NCBI GenBank assembly: GCA_035277545.1 | Contig: DATEKI010000119.1 | Coordinates: forward strand, 1-15,663 | DNA from: 66-474 sp035277545 | GTDB lineage: Bacteria > Pseudomonadota > Gammaproteobacteria > Xanthomonadales > Rhodanobacteraceae | Direction of reading: 5' to 3' | DNA: 15,663 nucleotides | In this document: positions 5,942-13,262 of the stretch, piece by piece | Numbering within the stretch: position 1 is the first letter of the stretch | Layout of the letters: each line of letters opens with the position of its first letter | Notes under the pieces: model-generated | Told to the model about the DNA's origin: nothing | Database searches by the model: none | The model's input: only the letters and a program-made list of their open reading frames with translations | Position numbers and translations under genes: made by a program

Positions 5942-6520
5942 ATGCCTATCCTGATCCTCGGCCTCGTGATTTTTCTCGGCGCGCACTCGGTGCACATGTT
6001 TGCGCCGGGTTTTCGCGAGCGTGCGGTGGCACGGATCGGCCTGCAGCCCTGGAAGGGCTTGTACTCGCTGGTTTCGATCGCAGGCTTCGTGCTGGTCGTG
6101 ATCGGCTTCGGGATGGCGCGCGCGGATCCGCACCTGCTGTATACGCCACCCGCGTGGCTGCGGCACTTGAATGCGCTGTTCACGCTGGTCGCGTTCGTGC
6201 TGGTGTTCGCGGCTTACGTGCCGCGCAATCATTTGAAGGCGAAGATCGGGCATCCAATGCTGGCGGGCGTGAAGCTGTGGGCACTCGGGCACCTGTTGGC
6301 GACAGGCTACCTGCACGACGTGGTGTTGTTCGGCGCGTTCCTGGCCTGGGCCGTCGCGGATTTCGTGGTGTCGCGCCGGCGCGATCGCGCGACCCGCATC
6401 GTTTACCCGGCGGGCGCGGCCATCGGCGACGTGCTGGCCGTGGCGGTGGGCGTGGCGGCGTGGGCGATCTTCGCGTTCCTGCTGCACCAGCGGCTGATCG
6501 GGGTGAATCCTTTCATCTGA
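5942..6520 (+). CDS. NnrU family membrane protein
   Basis: The 192-residue product starts MPILILGLVIFLGAHSVHMF and has about five or six hydrophobic segments. The conserved NnrU features are visible: LGAHSVHMF in TM1, GLQPWKGLYSLVSIAGFVLVVIG, YVPRNHLKAKIGHPMLAGVKLWALGHLLATG and a basic cytoplasmic loop (SRRRDR). Several His residues in membrane segments (HSVH, HP, GH) could bind a metal or haem, which is inference. The family is named from a Rhodobacter gene needed for nitrite and nitric-oxide reduction, and part of it is related to methanethiol-oxidation and isoprenoid-linked membrane proteins. No denitrification gene is nearby here, so the role is open. AGGA seven bases before ATG 5942 decides the start; the frame stays open upstream but passes through the terminator. 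Confidence 0.9.
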   Translation: MPILILGLVIFLGAHSVHMFAPGFRERAVARIGLQPWKGLYSLVSIAGFVLVVIGFGMARADPHLLYTPPAWLRHLNALFTLVAFVLVFAAYVPRNHLKAKIGHPMLAGVKLWALGHLLATGYLHDVVLFGAFLAWAVADFVVSRRRDRATRIVYPAGAAIGDVLAVAVGVAAWAIFAFLLHQRLIGVNPFI

Positions 6521-6578
6521 CGGAACCATTGGCGCCCACGCGAATCAAAGGGTATTGGTTTCCGGTTTCGGGGGTGAC

Positions 6579-7448
6579 GTGACTCGACGCAATTCGGCAC
6601 AAGGCAAGATCATCGGCGCGATCGTGGTGATCGTGGTCGTCGCGTTGGCCGCCTGGTGGTACTTCACGCGCGTGCCGGGCGTGGATTTTTCGCGCCAGGG
6701 GCCGGTGCCTTCGGGGCCGGCCAAGGCCAGCACCGCACCGGAGCCGATCGAACACCCGATCTCGGAAGCGCAGACCGGTCCCGCGCCCGCGACCACCACG
6801 CCGCTGCCGCCACTGGACACCAGTGACGATGCCGTGGCGTCGGCACTGGCATCCATTCCCGGTGCCGACGGGCTGGCCGGCCTGCTGCTTTCGCGCGGAC
6901 TGATCCCGCACATCGTCGCAACCGTGGACGCCTTGCCCCGCCGCACCATCGGCGCCAGCATCCTGCCGCTGCGCACGCCCAGGGGTACGTTCGCCGTGGA
7001 TACTTCCAGCGGCAAGCCGATGCTGGACAGCAGGGACTTCGCGCGCTACGACCCCTACATGAAGATCGCGGAAGCGGTGGACCCACGCACGCTGGTCACC
7101 TGGTACGTGCACTGGTATCCGCTGTTCCAGGAAGCGTATCGCCAGCTCGGTTATCCGCAGGGCTATTTCAACGACCGGCTGATCCAGGCGATCAACGACA
7201 TGCTGGCCGCGCCCAATGCGCGGCCGCCGGTCGCACTCGTCGCCACCGCGGACGGCCACTACGCGTTTGCCGATCCGACCTGGGAGTCGCTTTCGGTGGG
7301 CCAGAAATTGATGATCCGCATCGGCCCGGAGCACGAACGCACGTTGAAGGCCAAGCTGCGCAGCATCCGTGCGTTGCTGCAGGGCCAGGCCCCGGTGTTC
7401 CATGCGGCGGCGGAAGCGCAGCCGGCGACAGCTTCGTCAACGCACTGA
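6579..7448 (+). CDS. DUF3014 membrane-anchored protein
   Basis: About 289 residues. A short basic N-terminus (TRRNSAQGK) precedes one membrane segment (IIGAIVVIVVVALAAWWYF). A Pro/Ala/Thr-rich linker (to about residue 80) and a conserved globular domain follow. The domain includes LPLRTPRGTF, DSRDFARYDPYMKIAEAVDP, WYVHWYPLFQEAYRQLGYP and YFNDRLIQAINDML, which I recognise as DUF3014, a family of unknown function common in gammaproteobacteria. The domain should face the periplasm. There is no ATG near the N-terminus. I chose GTG at 6579, preceded by a GGGGGTGA stretch resembling a Shine-Dalgarno sequence, although spacing is short; TTG at 6555 is the alternative and adds eight residues. It lies 58 bases after the NnrU gene and could be cotranscribed. 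Confidence 0.87.
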   Translation: MTRRNSAQGKIIGAIVVIVVVALAAWWYFTRVPGVDFSRQGPVPSGPAKASTAPEPIEHPISEAQTGPAPATTTPLPPLDTSDDAVASALASIPGADGLAGLLLSRGLIPHIVATVDALPRRTIGASILPLRTPRGTFAVDTSSGKPMLDSRDFARYDPYMKIAEAVDPRTLVTWYVHWYPLFQEAYRQLGYPQGYFNDRLIQAINDMLAAPNARPPVALVATADGHYAFADPTWESLSVGQKLMIRIGPEHERTLKAKLRSIRALLQGQAPVFHAAAEAQPATASSTH

Positions 7449-7469
7449 CGGGTTGCACTCGCGGGCGTA

Positions 7470-7510
7470 CCCTCACCCGCCCTCCGCGCACCCCTTCCCG
7501 GAGGGAGAGG
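7470..7510. repeat. Intergenic CCCTC/GAGGG repeat between convergent genes
   Basis: The 68-base gap between the convergent DUF3014 and NRDE genes holds CCCTCACCCGCCCTCC and, after a short loop, CCCGGAGGGAGAGG. CCCTCC (7480-7485) pairs with GGAGGG (7500-7505), and an outer CCTC (7471-7474) with GAGG (7507-7510). I recognise this CCCTC-rich/GAGGG-rich pattern as a common dispersed intergenic repeat in GC-rich proteobacteria. It may act as a two-way transcript end. Confidence 0.45.
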
Positions 7511-7516
7511 CGAAGA

Positions 7517-8272
7517 TCAAAAGCGCAGCTGGGTCTTCCCCTGCGCCACGCCGTCCGGCCCGAAGCGATGCTCCTCGATGATGCCGCCGCCCTCGCGGTC
7601 CAGCGCGATGATCGTCGTGGCACGCGTGCCATAGCTTTCGCCGCGCACGAACACCGGGGACAATTTGCGCTCCAGCTCGATGCCGACGCCGGTATCGGGT
7701 AGCGCCGCGTCGGGTGCGGGCGTTTCGTCGATGAATGCCTCGAACAGCGGCGCGAAGCCTTCCACGCCCGATGCGAGCCAATCCTGCAACACCGCAGTCA
7801 CGCGCCGGACTTTCGGCCACGGCGCATCCAGGTCGCCGTTCGACAAGCCGTGGATGCCGGCCGTGATCGTGCGCGTGCGAACACCGGGATCGTTCGACAC
7901 GAAGCGTGCAGCTTCTTCGTCGAACAGCAGCAGGTTGAAGGGGCGGTAACGCGTGGCGACGGCCTCCAGCGCGCCGGCGTGACGCGCTGCCAAATCGCCG
8001 CCTTGCAGGAAGTCCGTCACCAGCCAGCCGCGCGATGCGCGATCCCTGGCGGCGCGCGGATCGCGCACATTGGTCACCACGCAGGCGCGCCCGGGCTCGC
8101 GCACGCCCATCCAGGTGCCGCCCGCTTCCAGGTCGCGCCCGGCGATGAGACCCGGCGCATCGGCCCAGCGCTGCAGCGGCGCCGACGGCCGCGCGTGCGC
8201 CTCGTCGCGATTGCCGACCAGCAGCAGGCGCCAGCGCGGGTGGGCGTTCCAGGCAAAGGCGATCACGCACAT
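7517..8272 (-). CDS. NRDE family protein (TANGO2-like)
   Basis: The 251-residue product starts MCVIAFAWNAHPRWRLLLVG and is followed by NRDEAHARPS, the signature that names the NRDE family. GRDLEAGGTWMG, VVTNVRDP, GLSNGDLDAPWPKV and TRATTIIAL are further typical blocks. The invariant Cys2 after the initiator Met suggests an Ntn-hydrolase-like fold with a potential N-terminal nucleophile. Eukaryotic TANGO2 and bacterial relatives have been connected to haem mobilisation, but no role is proven for this protein. The start is set by the conserved MCxI N-terminus, and the frame reads open upstream only by chance. It is cytosolic, diverges from the REC-EAL gene across 84 bases and converges on the DUF3014 gene. 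Confidence 0.94.
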   Translation of the reverse strand: MCVIAFAWNAHPRWRLLLVGNRDEAHARPSAPLQRWADAPGLIAGRDLEAGGTWMGVREPGRACVVTNVRDPRAARDRASRGWLVTDFLQGGDLAARHAGALEAVATRYRPFNLLLFDEEAARFVSNDPGVRTRTITAGIHGLSNGDLDAPWPKVRRVTAVLQDWLASGVEGFAPLFEAFIDETPAPDAALPDTGVGIELERKLSPVFVRGESYGTRATTIIALDREGGGIIEEHRFGPDGVAQGKTQLRF

Positions 8273-8314
8273 CCGGGCAAGCCTACCGCATCGGACCCCC
8301 ACCACGCGGCCCGG

Positions 8315-8323
8315 TGCTAGACT
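8315..8323 (+). promoter_or_regulatory. Candidate extended -10 (TGC-TAGACT) of the REC-EAL/kinase operon
   Basis: TAGACT (8318-8323) is preceded by TG at the extended -10 position. It predicts transcription starting near 8330, a leader of about 27 bases, and the good ribosome site AGGAAGGGGG (8343-8352). It is the only promoter-like hexamer before the two-gene operon. Confidence 0.42.
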
Positions 8324-8356
8324 CCATTCGAAACTGCCGTACAGGAAGGGGGCGGC

Positions 8357-9556
8357 ATGAGAGCCAAGCTGGCACACATGTCGGTGCTGGTGGTCGAGGA
8401 CCATGATTTCCAGCGCCAGGTGGCGCTGCGGCTGCTGCAGCACATGGGCATCGGCACTGCACTGGAAGCGGCGGACGGGCGCAGCGCGCTCGCCGTGCTG
8501 GGGCAACAAAAGCAGCCGGTGGATGTCGTGCTGGTCGACCTCGACCTGCCGCACATGGACGGCATCGAGTTCATCGGCCACGTCGCGCAGGAACGGCTCG
8601 CCAATGCGGTGGTGGTGCTGACCGCGCTCGATCCCGCGCTACTCAATACCGTGCGCATCATGGCGCGTGCTTCCGGCATCCGCGTGCTGGGCACGGTCGA
8701 AAAACCGCTGACCGAAGCCAAGCTCGGCGGCGTGATGGATCTGTATTTCACCGCCGACCTGCTGGCCGACGAAACCCCGCAGCTGGACATCGACGAAGGC
8801 CTGCTTGCGGAAGCGCTGGCGAGCGACGCCTTCGAAGCGTGGTTCCAGCCGCAGGTAGCGATCGGCAGCGGTTTCGTCACCGGCGTCGAGGCGCTGGCGC
8901 GCTGGAGCCTCGGCGGCCACTCGGTTCCACCCGCGCGCTTCATCCCGGAACTCGAACGCTGCAACCTGATCGACGCCCTCACCGAACGCATCCTCAACCA
9001 AGCGTGCCGCTGGCGCGCGCGCTGGCGCGAAGCCGGGCTTGACCTCGGCATTTCCGTCAACGTGTCGATGCACAACCTCGAGGACACCGCCGCCGCCGAC
9101 CGCTACCAGGCCATCGTGCAGGCGGGAGGCGTCGACACCCGCGACGTGACGCTCGAAATCACCGAGTCGGCCATGATGCATGAAGCCGCGCCGGTCCTGA
9201 ACGTGCTGGCGCGCCTGCGCCTCAAGGGCTTCGGCCTGTCGGTGGACGACTTCGGAACGGGCTGGTCGTCGCTTTCGCAGCTCGCGCAACTTCCCGTCAC
9301 CGAACTCAAGATCGACCAGGGCTTCATCAACGGCGCCACCACCGAACCGCGCAATCGCGCGGTGGTCGAAGCCAGCCTCGAACTCGGGCGCAAGCTCGGG
9401 CTGACCACGGTGGCCGAAGGGGTGCGCAGCGTCGAGGAATGGCAGATGCTGGCGGAACTCGGTTGCACCCGCGCACAGGGCGAACTGATCGGCAATGCGG
9501 TGCCCGGCGACCAGCTTCTCGCCGCGATCGAAAAGTGGCGCCGCCGCCAGCCATGA
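8357..9556 (+). CDS. Response regulator with EAL domain: cyclic-di-GMP phosphodiesterase (RocR-like)
   Basis: The 399-residue protein has an N-terminal receiver domain (about 8-125) and a C-terminal EAL domain (about 145-395). In the receiver, the acidic pocket is Glu14/Asp15, the phospho-acceptor is Asp61 in VDLDLPHMDG, and the switch residues are Thr89 and Lys116. In the EAL domain all residues expected of an active enzyme are present: EAL 178-180, Asn235, Glu267 and Glu270 (LEITES), Asp297-Asp298 (DDFGTG), Lys318, Glu354 and Gln374. Length and residue order match Pseudomonas RocR; there is no DNA-binding domain as in VieA. The predicted role is phosphorylation-controlled hydrolysis of cyclic-di-GMP to pGpG in the cytosol. 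Its TGA overlaps the ATG of the kinase gene (ATGA), so the two are translationally coupled. Confidence 0.95.
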   Translation: MRAKLAHMSVLVVEDHDFQRQVALRLLQHMGIGTALEAADGRSALAVLGQQKQPVDVVLVDLDLPHMDGIEFIGHVAQERLANAVVVLTALDPALLNTVRIMARASGIRVLGTVEKPLTEAKLGGVMDLYFTADLLADETPQLDIDEGLLAEALASDAFEAWFQPQVAIGSGFVTGVEALARWSLGGHSVPPARFIPELERCNLIDALTERILNQACRWRARWREAGLDLGISVNVSMHNLEDTAAADRYQAIVQAGGVDTRDVTLEITESAMMHEAAPVLNVLARLRLKGFGLSVDDFGTGWSSLSQLAQLPVTELKIDQGFINGATTEPRNRAVVEASLELGRKLGLTTVAEGVRSVEEWQMLAELGCTRAQGELIGNAVPGDQLLAAIEKWRRRQP

Positions 9557-11970
9557 CGCGCCCGCCCTGGACGGACAGGTTCTGGACAGCTAGGTTCTGG
9601 ACCGTCCGCCGCCAACTGCTGCTGCTGTTCGGCGTGATGCTGCTCGCCGCGGGCTTGGTGCTCGCGCTCGACGCGCTCTACCAGCGCGGCCACGAAGCCA
9701 CCCTCAACCGCCTGTACGACAACGCGCTCGGCGGCCAGAGCAACGTCAAGACGCTCACCGACGCCTACGGCATCGCCGTCATCGGCGTCACCTTCAAGGT
9801 TCGCAACGGGCTGATGACGTTCGACCAGGGCCTTGCGGACGTGGACCATGCGCGAGGGCGCAGCGACCAGGCCTTCGCCGCGCTTGCCGCCGAAAGCATG
9901 CCGTCGCGGCAGCGCAAAGTTTTCGCAAGCATCCAGCGCGAACGTCCGGCGGCTGATGCCGCGATCGCGCACCTGCGCGCGCAACTGGCGGCGCGCAGCA
10001 TCCCCGGCGTCGCGGATTTCGCGGACCACGAACTGTTCCCTGCGATCGATCCGCTGCTGAGCGACCTCAACCTGCTCGCCGATCTCAAGATCCTTGACGC
10101 GCAAACGCAATTGCAGGACGACCGCACGCACGCGCTGCGGCTGAACGCGTGGCGCATCGGCCTGTCGCTGGCGGCATTGCTGATCGTCCTCGTGGCCGGC
10201 CGCGCGATCCTGCGCAACATCTACCGCGGCATCGGGCAGCTGGTGGGCCTGTCCAGGGGCATGCGCGCCGGCGATTACGACACGCCGACCGGCGAGCCGG
10301 TGAAAGGGGAAGTGGGCCAGGTGATGGAAGGCTTCCTGGCGATGCGCGAGGAGGTCAAGCGCAAGGATGCCGCGTTGCGCGAAAGCGAGCTGCGTGCGCG
10401 CGAAGCCAACAAGGCCAAGAGCGCCTTCCTGGCCGCGATGAGCCACGAAATCCGCACGCCGATGATCGGCATCACCGGCATGCTGGAGTTGCTCGAGCAC
10501 ACGCGGCTCGACGCGGAACAGCGCCGCAGCATCGCGATCGTGCAAGGCTCGGCGCAAAGCCTGCTGCAGATCATCGGCGACATCCTCGATTTTTCCAAGA
10601 TCGAAGCCGGCCGCATGGAACTCGCGCCGGTGGACATCGACCTGCGCCGGCTGGCCGAACACACCGTCGGCAATTATCTCGGCATCGCCTCCAGCAAGGG
10701 CCTCACGCTGGAATCCGCCCTCGACGCGCGACTCGCACCCGCCTACGTCGCCGATCCGCTGCGGATACGCCAGATCCTTTCCAACTTCATGTCCAACGCG
10801 GTCAAATTCACCCGCACCGGCGGGGTCACGCTGAACGTGGAGCTCATCGAAACGCTGCCGGACGGACGCGACCGTATTGCGCTGCGCGTGCGCGACAGCG
10901 GCATCGGCATCAGCGAGGAACAACGCGGCGCATTGTTCCAGCCGTTCTCGCAGGCGGACAGCAGCACCACGCGCACCTTCGGCGGCACCGGGCTCGGCCT
11001 GGCAATCTGCCGGCAACTCGCGGAATTGATGGGCGGCAGCATCGAACTCGCCAGCAAACCCGGCGTGGGCAGCACCTTCAGCCTGGTGCTTCCGCTGGCA
11101 CGGGGTGACGCATCGAAAGTGGCACCCGAACGCGGCGTCTTGCGCGAGGACGATTTCCCCACCCGCCCACTGCCGGGCATCGAGGAGGCGCAGCGCGAGA
11201 ACAGCCTGGTGCTGGTCGTCGACGACCACGCGACCAACCGCGAAGTGCTGACGCGCCAGCTCGCCCGCGCGGGCTTCGCCTGCGAGACCGCCGCCGACGG
11301 CGAGGAAGGCTTGCACCGATGGGAAACCGGCGCCTACGCGCTGGTGCTCACCGACATCCACATGCCCAAGCTGGACGGCTACCAGTTGACCGCCGCGATC
11401 CGCCAGGCCGAGCGGCGGCGGCAGCGCGCACGCACGCCGGTGATCGCGATAACCGCCAACGTCAGCAAGGGCGAGCCGGAGCATTGCATCGCGATGGGCA
11501 TGGACGGATTCCTCGGCAAGCCGCTCCGAATCGCGCAACTTTCGGAGTCGCTGCGGCGCTGGCTGCCACACGTCGCTTTTCCGTCGCATGACGAACCAGC
11601 GCACGAAGCCGCGCAGCCCGCCGACGACGCCCTGTTCACGGCGGAATCGCCGGTCGAGGCCGCGGTGCTGCGGGAAATCGCGGGCGACGACGTGAACCTG
11701 GCGCACAACCTGCTCAAGGATTTCCTCGCCGCCGCGCGCAAGGATCATGCCGCGCTGGTCGCGGCGCTGGACGCGGCCGACCTGCCGGAAGCGATCCGGC
11801 AGGCGCATCGGATCAAGGGTGCCGCCGGATTGGTTGGCGCACGCGACGTGCAGGCCGCGGCCGCGGCCGCCGAGACGGCGGGACGTGCCGGCGGTGGCGT
11901 GGCGCTCGACACCGCGGCCGATTCGGTGTCCAGGGCGCTCGCTCTTCTTGCGGTCTGGGTCGAGCGCTGA
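9553..11970 (+). CDS. Hybrid sensor histidine kinase with REC and HPt domains
   Basis: The 805-residue inner-membrane kinase has TM1 at about 20-43, a helical periplasmic sensor region of about 155 residues (44-198), TM2 at about 199-219, HAMP (220-272), a short coiled linker and HisKA with SHEIRTPM (phospho-His298). It continues with HATPase_c (N-box N411-FMSN415, G1 Asp448-SGIGI, G2 GGTGLGL 477-483), a receiver with Asp601 in TDIHMPKLDG and Lys656, and a C-terminal HPt with His752 in AHRIKGAAG. All phosphorelay residues are present, so a His298-Asp601-His752 relay ending on Asp61 of the upstream REC-EAL protein is the natural inference. The sensor region lacks a recognisable PAS or substrate-binding domain and resembles a four-helix bundle of the chemoreceptor type. 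The start at 9553 is fixed by the ATGA overlap. Confidence 0.94.
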   Translation: MTRPPWTDRFWTARFWTVRRQLLLLFGVMLLAAGLVLALDALYQRGHEATLNRLYDNALGGQSNVKTLTDAYGIAVIGVTFKVRNGLMTFDQGLADVDHARGRSDQAFAALAAESMPSRQRKVFASIQRERPAADAAIAHLRAQLAARSIPGVADFADHELFPAIDPLLSDLNLLADLKILDAQTQLQDDRTHALRLNAWRIGLSLAALLIVLVAGRAILRNIYRGIGQLVGLSRGMRAGDYDTPTGEPVKGEVGQVMEGFLAMREEVKRKDAALRESELRAREANKAKSAFLAAMSHEIRTPMIGITGMLELLEHTRLDAEQRRSIAIVQGSAQSLLQIIGDILDFSKIEAGRMELAPVDIDLRRLAEHTVGNYLGIASSKGLTLESALDARLAPAYVADPLRIRQILSNFMSNAVKFTRTGGVTLNVELIETLPDGRDRIALRVRDSGIGISEEQRGALFQPFSQADSSTTRTFGGTGLGLAICRQLAELMGGSIELASKPGVGSTFSLVLPLARGDASKVAPERGVLREDDFPTRPLPGIEEAQRENSLVLVVDDHATNREVLTRQLARAGFACETAADGEEGLHRWETGAYALVLTDIHMPKLDGYQLTAAIRQAERRRQRARTPVIAITANVSKGEPEHCIAMGMDGFLGKPLRIAQLSESLRRWLPHVAFPSHDEPAHEAAQPADDALFTAESPVEAAVLREIAGDDVNLAHNLLKDFLAAARKDHAALVAALDAADLPEAIRQAHRIKGAAGLVGARDVQAAAAAAETAGRAGGGVALDTAADSVSRALALLAVWVER

Positions 11971-11999
11971 GCCGCGAGCAATGCGCGGGCGATCACGGC

Positions 12000-12005
12000 G
12001 ATAAT
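12000..12005 (+). promoter_or_regulatory. Candidate -10 box (GATAAT) of envC
   Basis: GATAAT matches five of six -10 positions and ends eight bases before the envC ATG at 12014. Transcription would begin at about 12012, giving an almost leaderless mRNA; no Shine-Dalgarno sequence is present. The gap to the preceding kinase stop is only 43 bases, so read-through from that operon is also possible. Confidence 0.38.
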
Positions 12006-12013
12006 GCCCGCCC

Positions 12014-13186
12014 ATGTCCTTGCCGCGGTTGTTCGCAAAACTCCTCCTGCTGGCGCTCCTGCCGGGCACCATGCTGGTCTGCGCGGGGGCCAGTGCTGCG
12101 CCGCCGGCGCCGGCTTCCGGCGCATCCGCGCGCGAGGCCGCGACCCGCGCAAAACTCGATGCGGTGCGCGCTGAAATCGCCAAGATCGCGGACGCGCAGC
12201 GCACGACGGCCACGCAGCGCGACACGATCAACGCGAAGCTCGCCGCGCAGGCCACGCAACTCAACGAAGCCGCCAACGCGGTGCGCGAAAGCGACACGGC
12301 GATCGCGGCCAGGACCGCTTCGCTCGCTGACCTGGAGCAGCAACGCACGGCGCTCGAACAGAAACTTTCCGGGCAACGCGCGGCGCTCGCCGATTTGCTG
12401 CGCGCGGTGTACACGCTCAACCGCGGCTCCGACCTCGCGATGCTGCTCGGCAACCACGACATCGCGAAGATCGATCGCGCGCTCGCGTCTTCACGCTACT
12501 TCCAGCACGATCGCGTCGCGCGCATCCGTGGCTTGCTCGGCGAGGTCGCGCAACTCGACAAGGTGAAGGCATCGATCGAGACGGAAACCGCGGCGCTCAA
12601 GCAGCAACGCGATCAACGACAGGCGCAAGCCGTCGAGCTGGAGCAGGCGCGCGACGCCCAGCAGAAGCTTCTGGCCCAGGCCGATGCCCGGCTTGCACGG
12701 CAGAAGGACAAGCTGGCATCCCTGCAGCGCGATGCCGCTGCGCTGGATCAATTGCTGAAGCAATTGCAGAACGTGTTCTCCGACATCCCCGCGCAACTCG
12801 GCAAGAACACGCCGTTCGCGGAACTGCATGGCAAGTTGCCGTGGCCGGTCGCCGGTGCCCCGCGCAACGGTTCGGGCGTGCTCGCGCTCGGGCTGGTGAT
12901 CGCCGCCCGGCCCGGGGCGGAGGTGCGTGCAGTGGCCTACGGCCGCGTGGCCTGGGCCAACTTCATGCGCGGTTACGGCATGCTGGTGATCATCGACCAT
13001 GGCGGCGGCTGGATGAGCCTGTACGGCGGCAACGAATCGGCGGCGGTCGGTGCCGGCGACTGGGTGCGGCCAGGGCAGCCGATCGCGACGGTCGCGCGCA
13101 ATTCCGAACAAGGCGGCGCATGGTTCGGCTTGCGCCACGACGGCAAACCGGTCGACCCGCACGGCTGGTTCGCGGCGAAACGTTGA
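12014..13186 (+). CDS. envC: Murein hydrolase activator EnvC (M23/LytM-like)
   Basis: The 390-residue product has a signal peptide with an ASA-A cleavage site near residue 28, a long coiled coil (about 40-255), and a C-terminal LytM domain (about 274-390) beginning LPWPVAG. It resembles E. coli EnvC: GLVIAARPGAEVRAVAYGRVAWANFMRGYGMLVIIDHG, SLYGGN, GQPIATV and FGLRHDGKPVDP. The zinc ligands of active LytM peptidases are missing: the HxxxD region reads LGLVIAA, and the YxH position is YGG. It is therefore expected to act as a non-catalytic periplasmic activator of N-acetylmuramoyl-L-alanine amidases at the division septum, normally recruited by FtsEX. A ctpA gene follows, as in Pseudomonas and xanthomonads, but the usual upstream gpmI is replaced here by the signalling operon. 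Confidence 0.93.
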   Translation: MSLPRLFAKLLLLALLPGTMLVCAGASAAPPAPASGASAREAATRAKLDAVRAEIAKIADAQRTTATQRDTINAKLAAQATQLNEAANAVRESDTAIAARTASLADLEQQRTALEQKLSGQRAALADLLRAVYTLNRGSDLAMLLGNHDIAKIDRALASSRYFQHDRVARIRGLLGEVAQLDKVKASIETETAALKQQRDQRQAQAVELEQARDAQQKLLAQADARLARQKDKLASLQRDAAALDQLLKQLQNVFSDIPAQLGKNTPFAELHGKLPWPVAGAPRNGSGVLALGLVIAARPGAEVRAVAYGRVAWANFMRGYGMLVIIDHGGGWMSLYGGNESAAVGAGDWVRPGQPIATVARNSEQGGAWFGLRHDGKPVDPHGWFAAKR

Positions 13187-13202
13187 CGCCACCCGATGCG
13201 CC

Positions 13203-13208
13203 TACAAT
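13203..13208 (+). promoter_or_regulatory. Candidate -10 box (TACAAT) of ctpA
   Basis: TACAAT lies 17 bases after the envC stop and predicts a leader of about 48 bases before the ctpA ATG at 13263. TTGACG at 13183-13188 looks like a -35 but the spacing of 14 is short. It may allow ctpA expression independent of envC. Confidence 0.42.
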
Positions 13209-13262
13209 GAACCCGCGCGTTCTTTCGTGGTCATCATTCACGCAACTTCTTCGGTACTCCCC

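Noticed and set aside
5632..6582. A 316-codon plus-strand frame across the intergenic gap and the NnrU gene
   Set aside because: It runs through two hairpins and a strong terminator, and its second half is out of frame with the clearly membrane-type NnrU product.
7425..7448. The DUF3014 and CtpA proteins both end in ASSTH followed by TGA
   Set aside because: The DNA differs (TCGTCAACG versus TCGAGCACG) and the shared five residues are simple, so chance is the likeliest explanation.
9439..9552. Upstream start for the hybrid kinase inside the EAL gene
   Set aside because: It would add 38 polar Arg-rich residues before the membrane segment; the ATGA overlap at 9553 is the standard coupled start.
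9103..12462. An uninterrupted minus-strand reading frame of 1119 codons antisense to the REC-EAL, kinase and envC genes
   Set aside because: Both sense genes here have intact family signatures and the antisense product is low-complexity Arg/Ala/His/Gln-rich with no domain. Long antisense frames are expected in GC-rich DNA because stop codons are rare opposite GC3-biased codons.
13183..13188. TTGACG as a -35 box for ctpA
   Set aside because: The spacing to TACAAT is 14 bases, too short for normal sigma70 promoters, and it overlaps the envC stop codon, so it may be coincidence.
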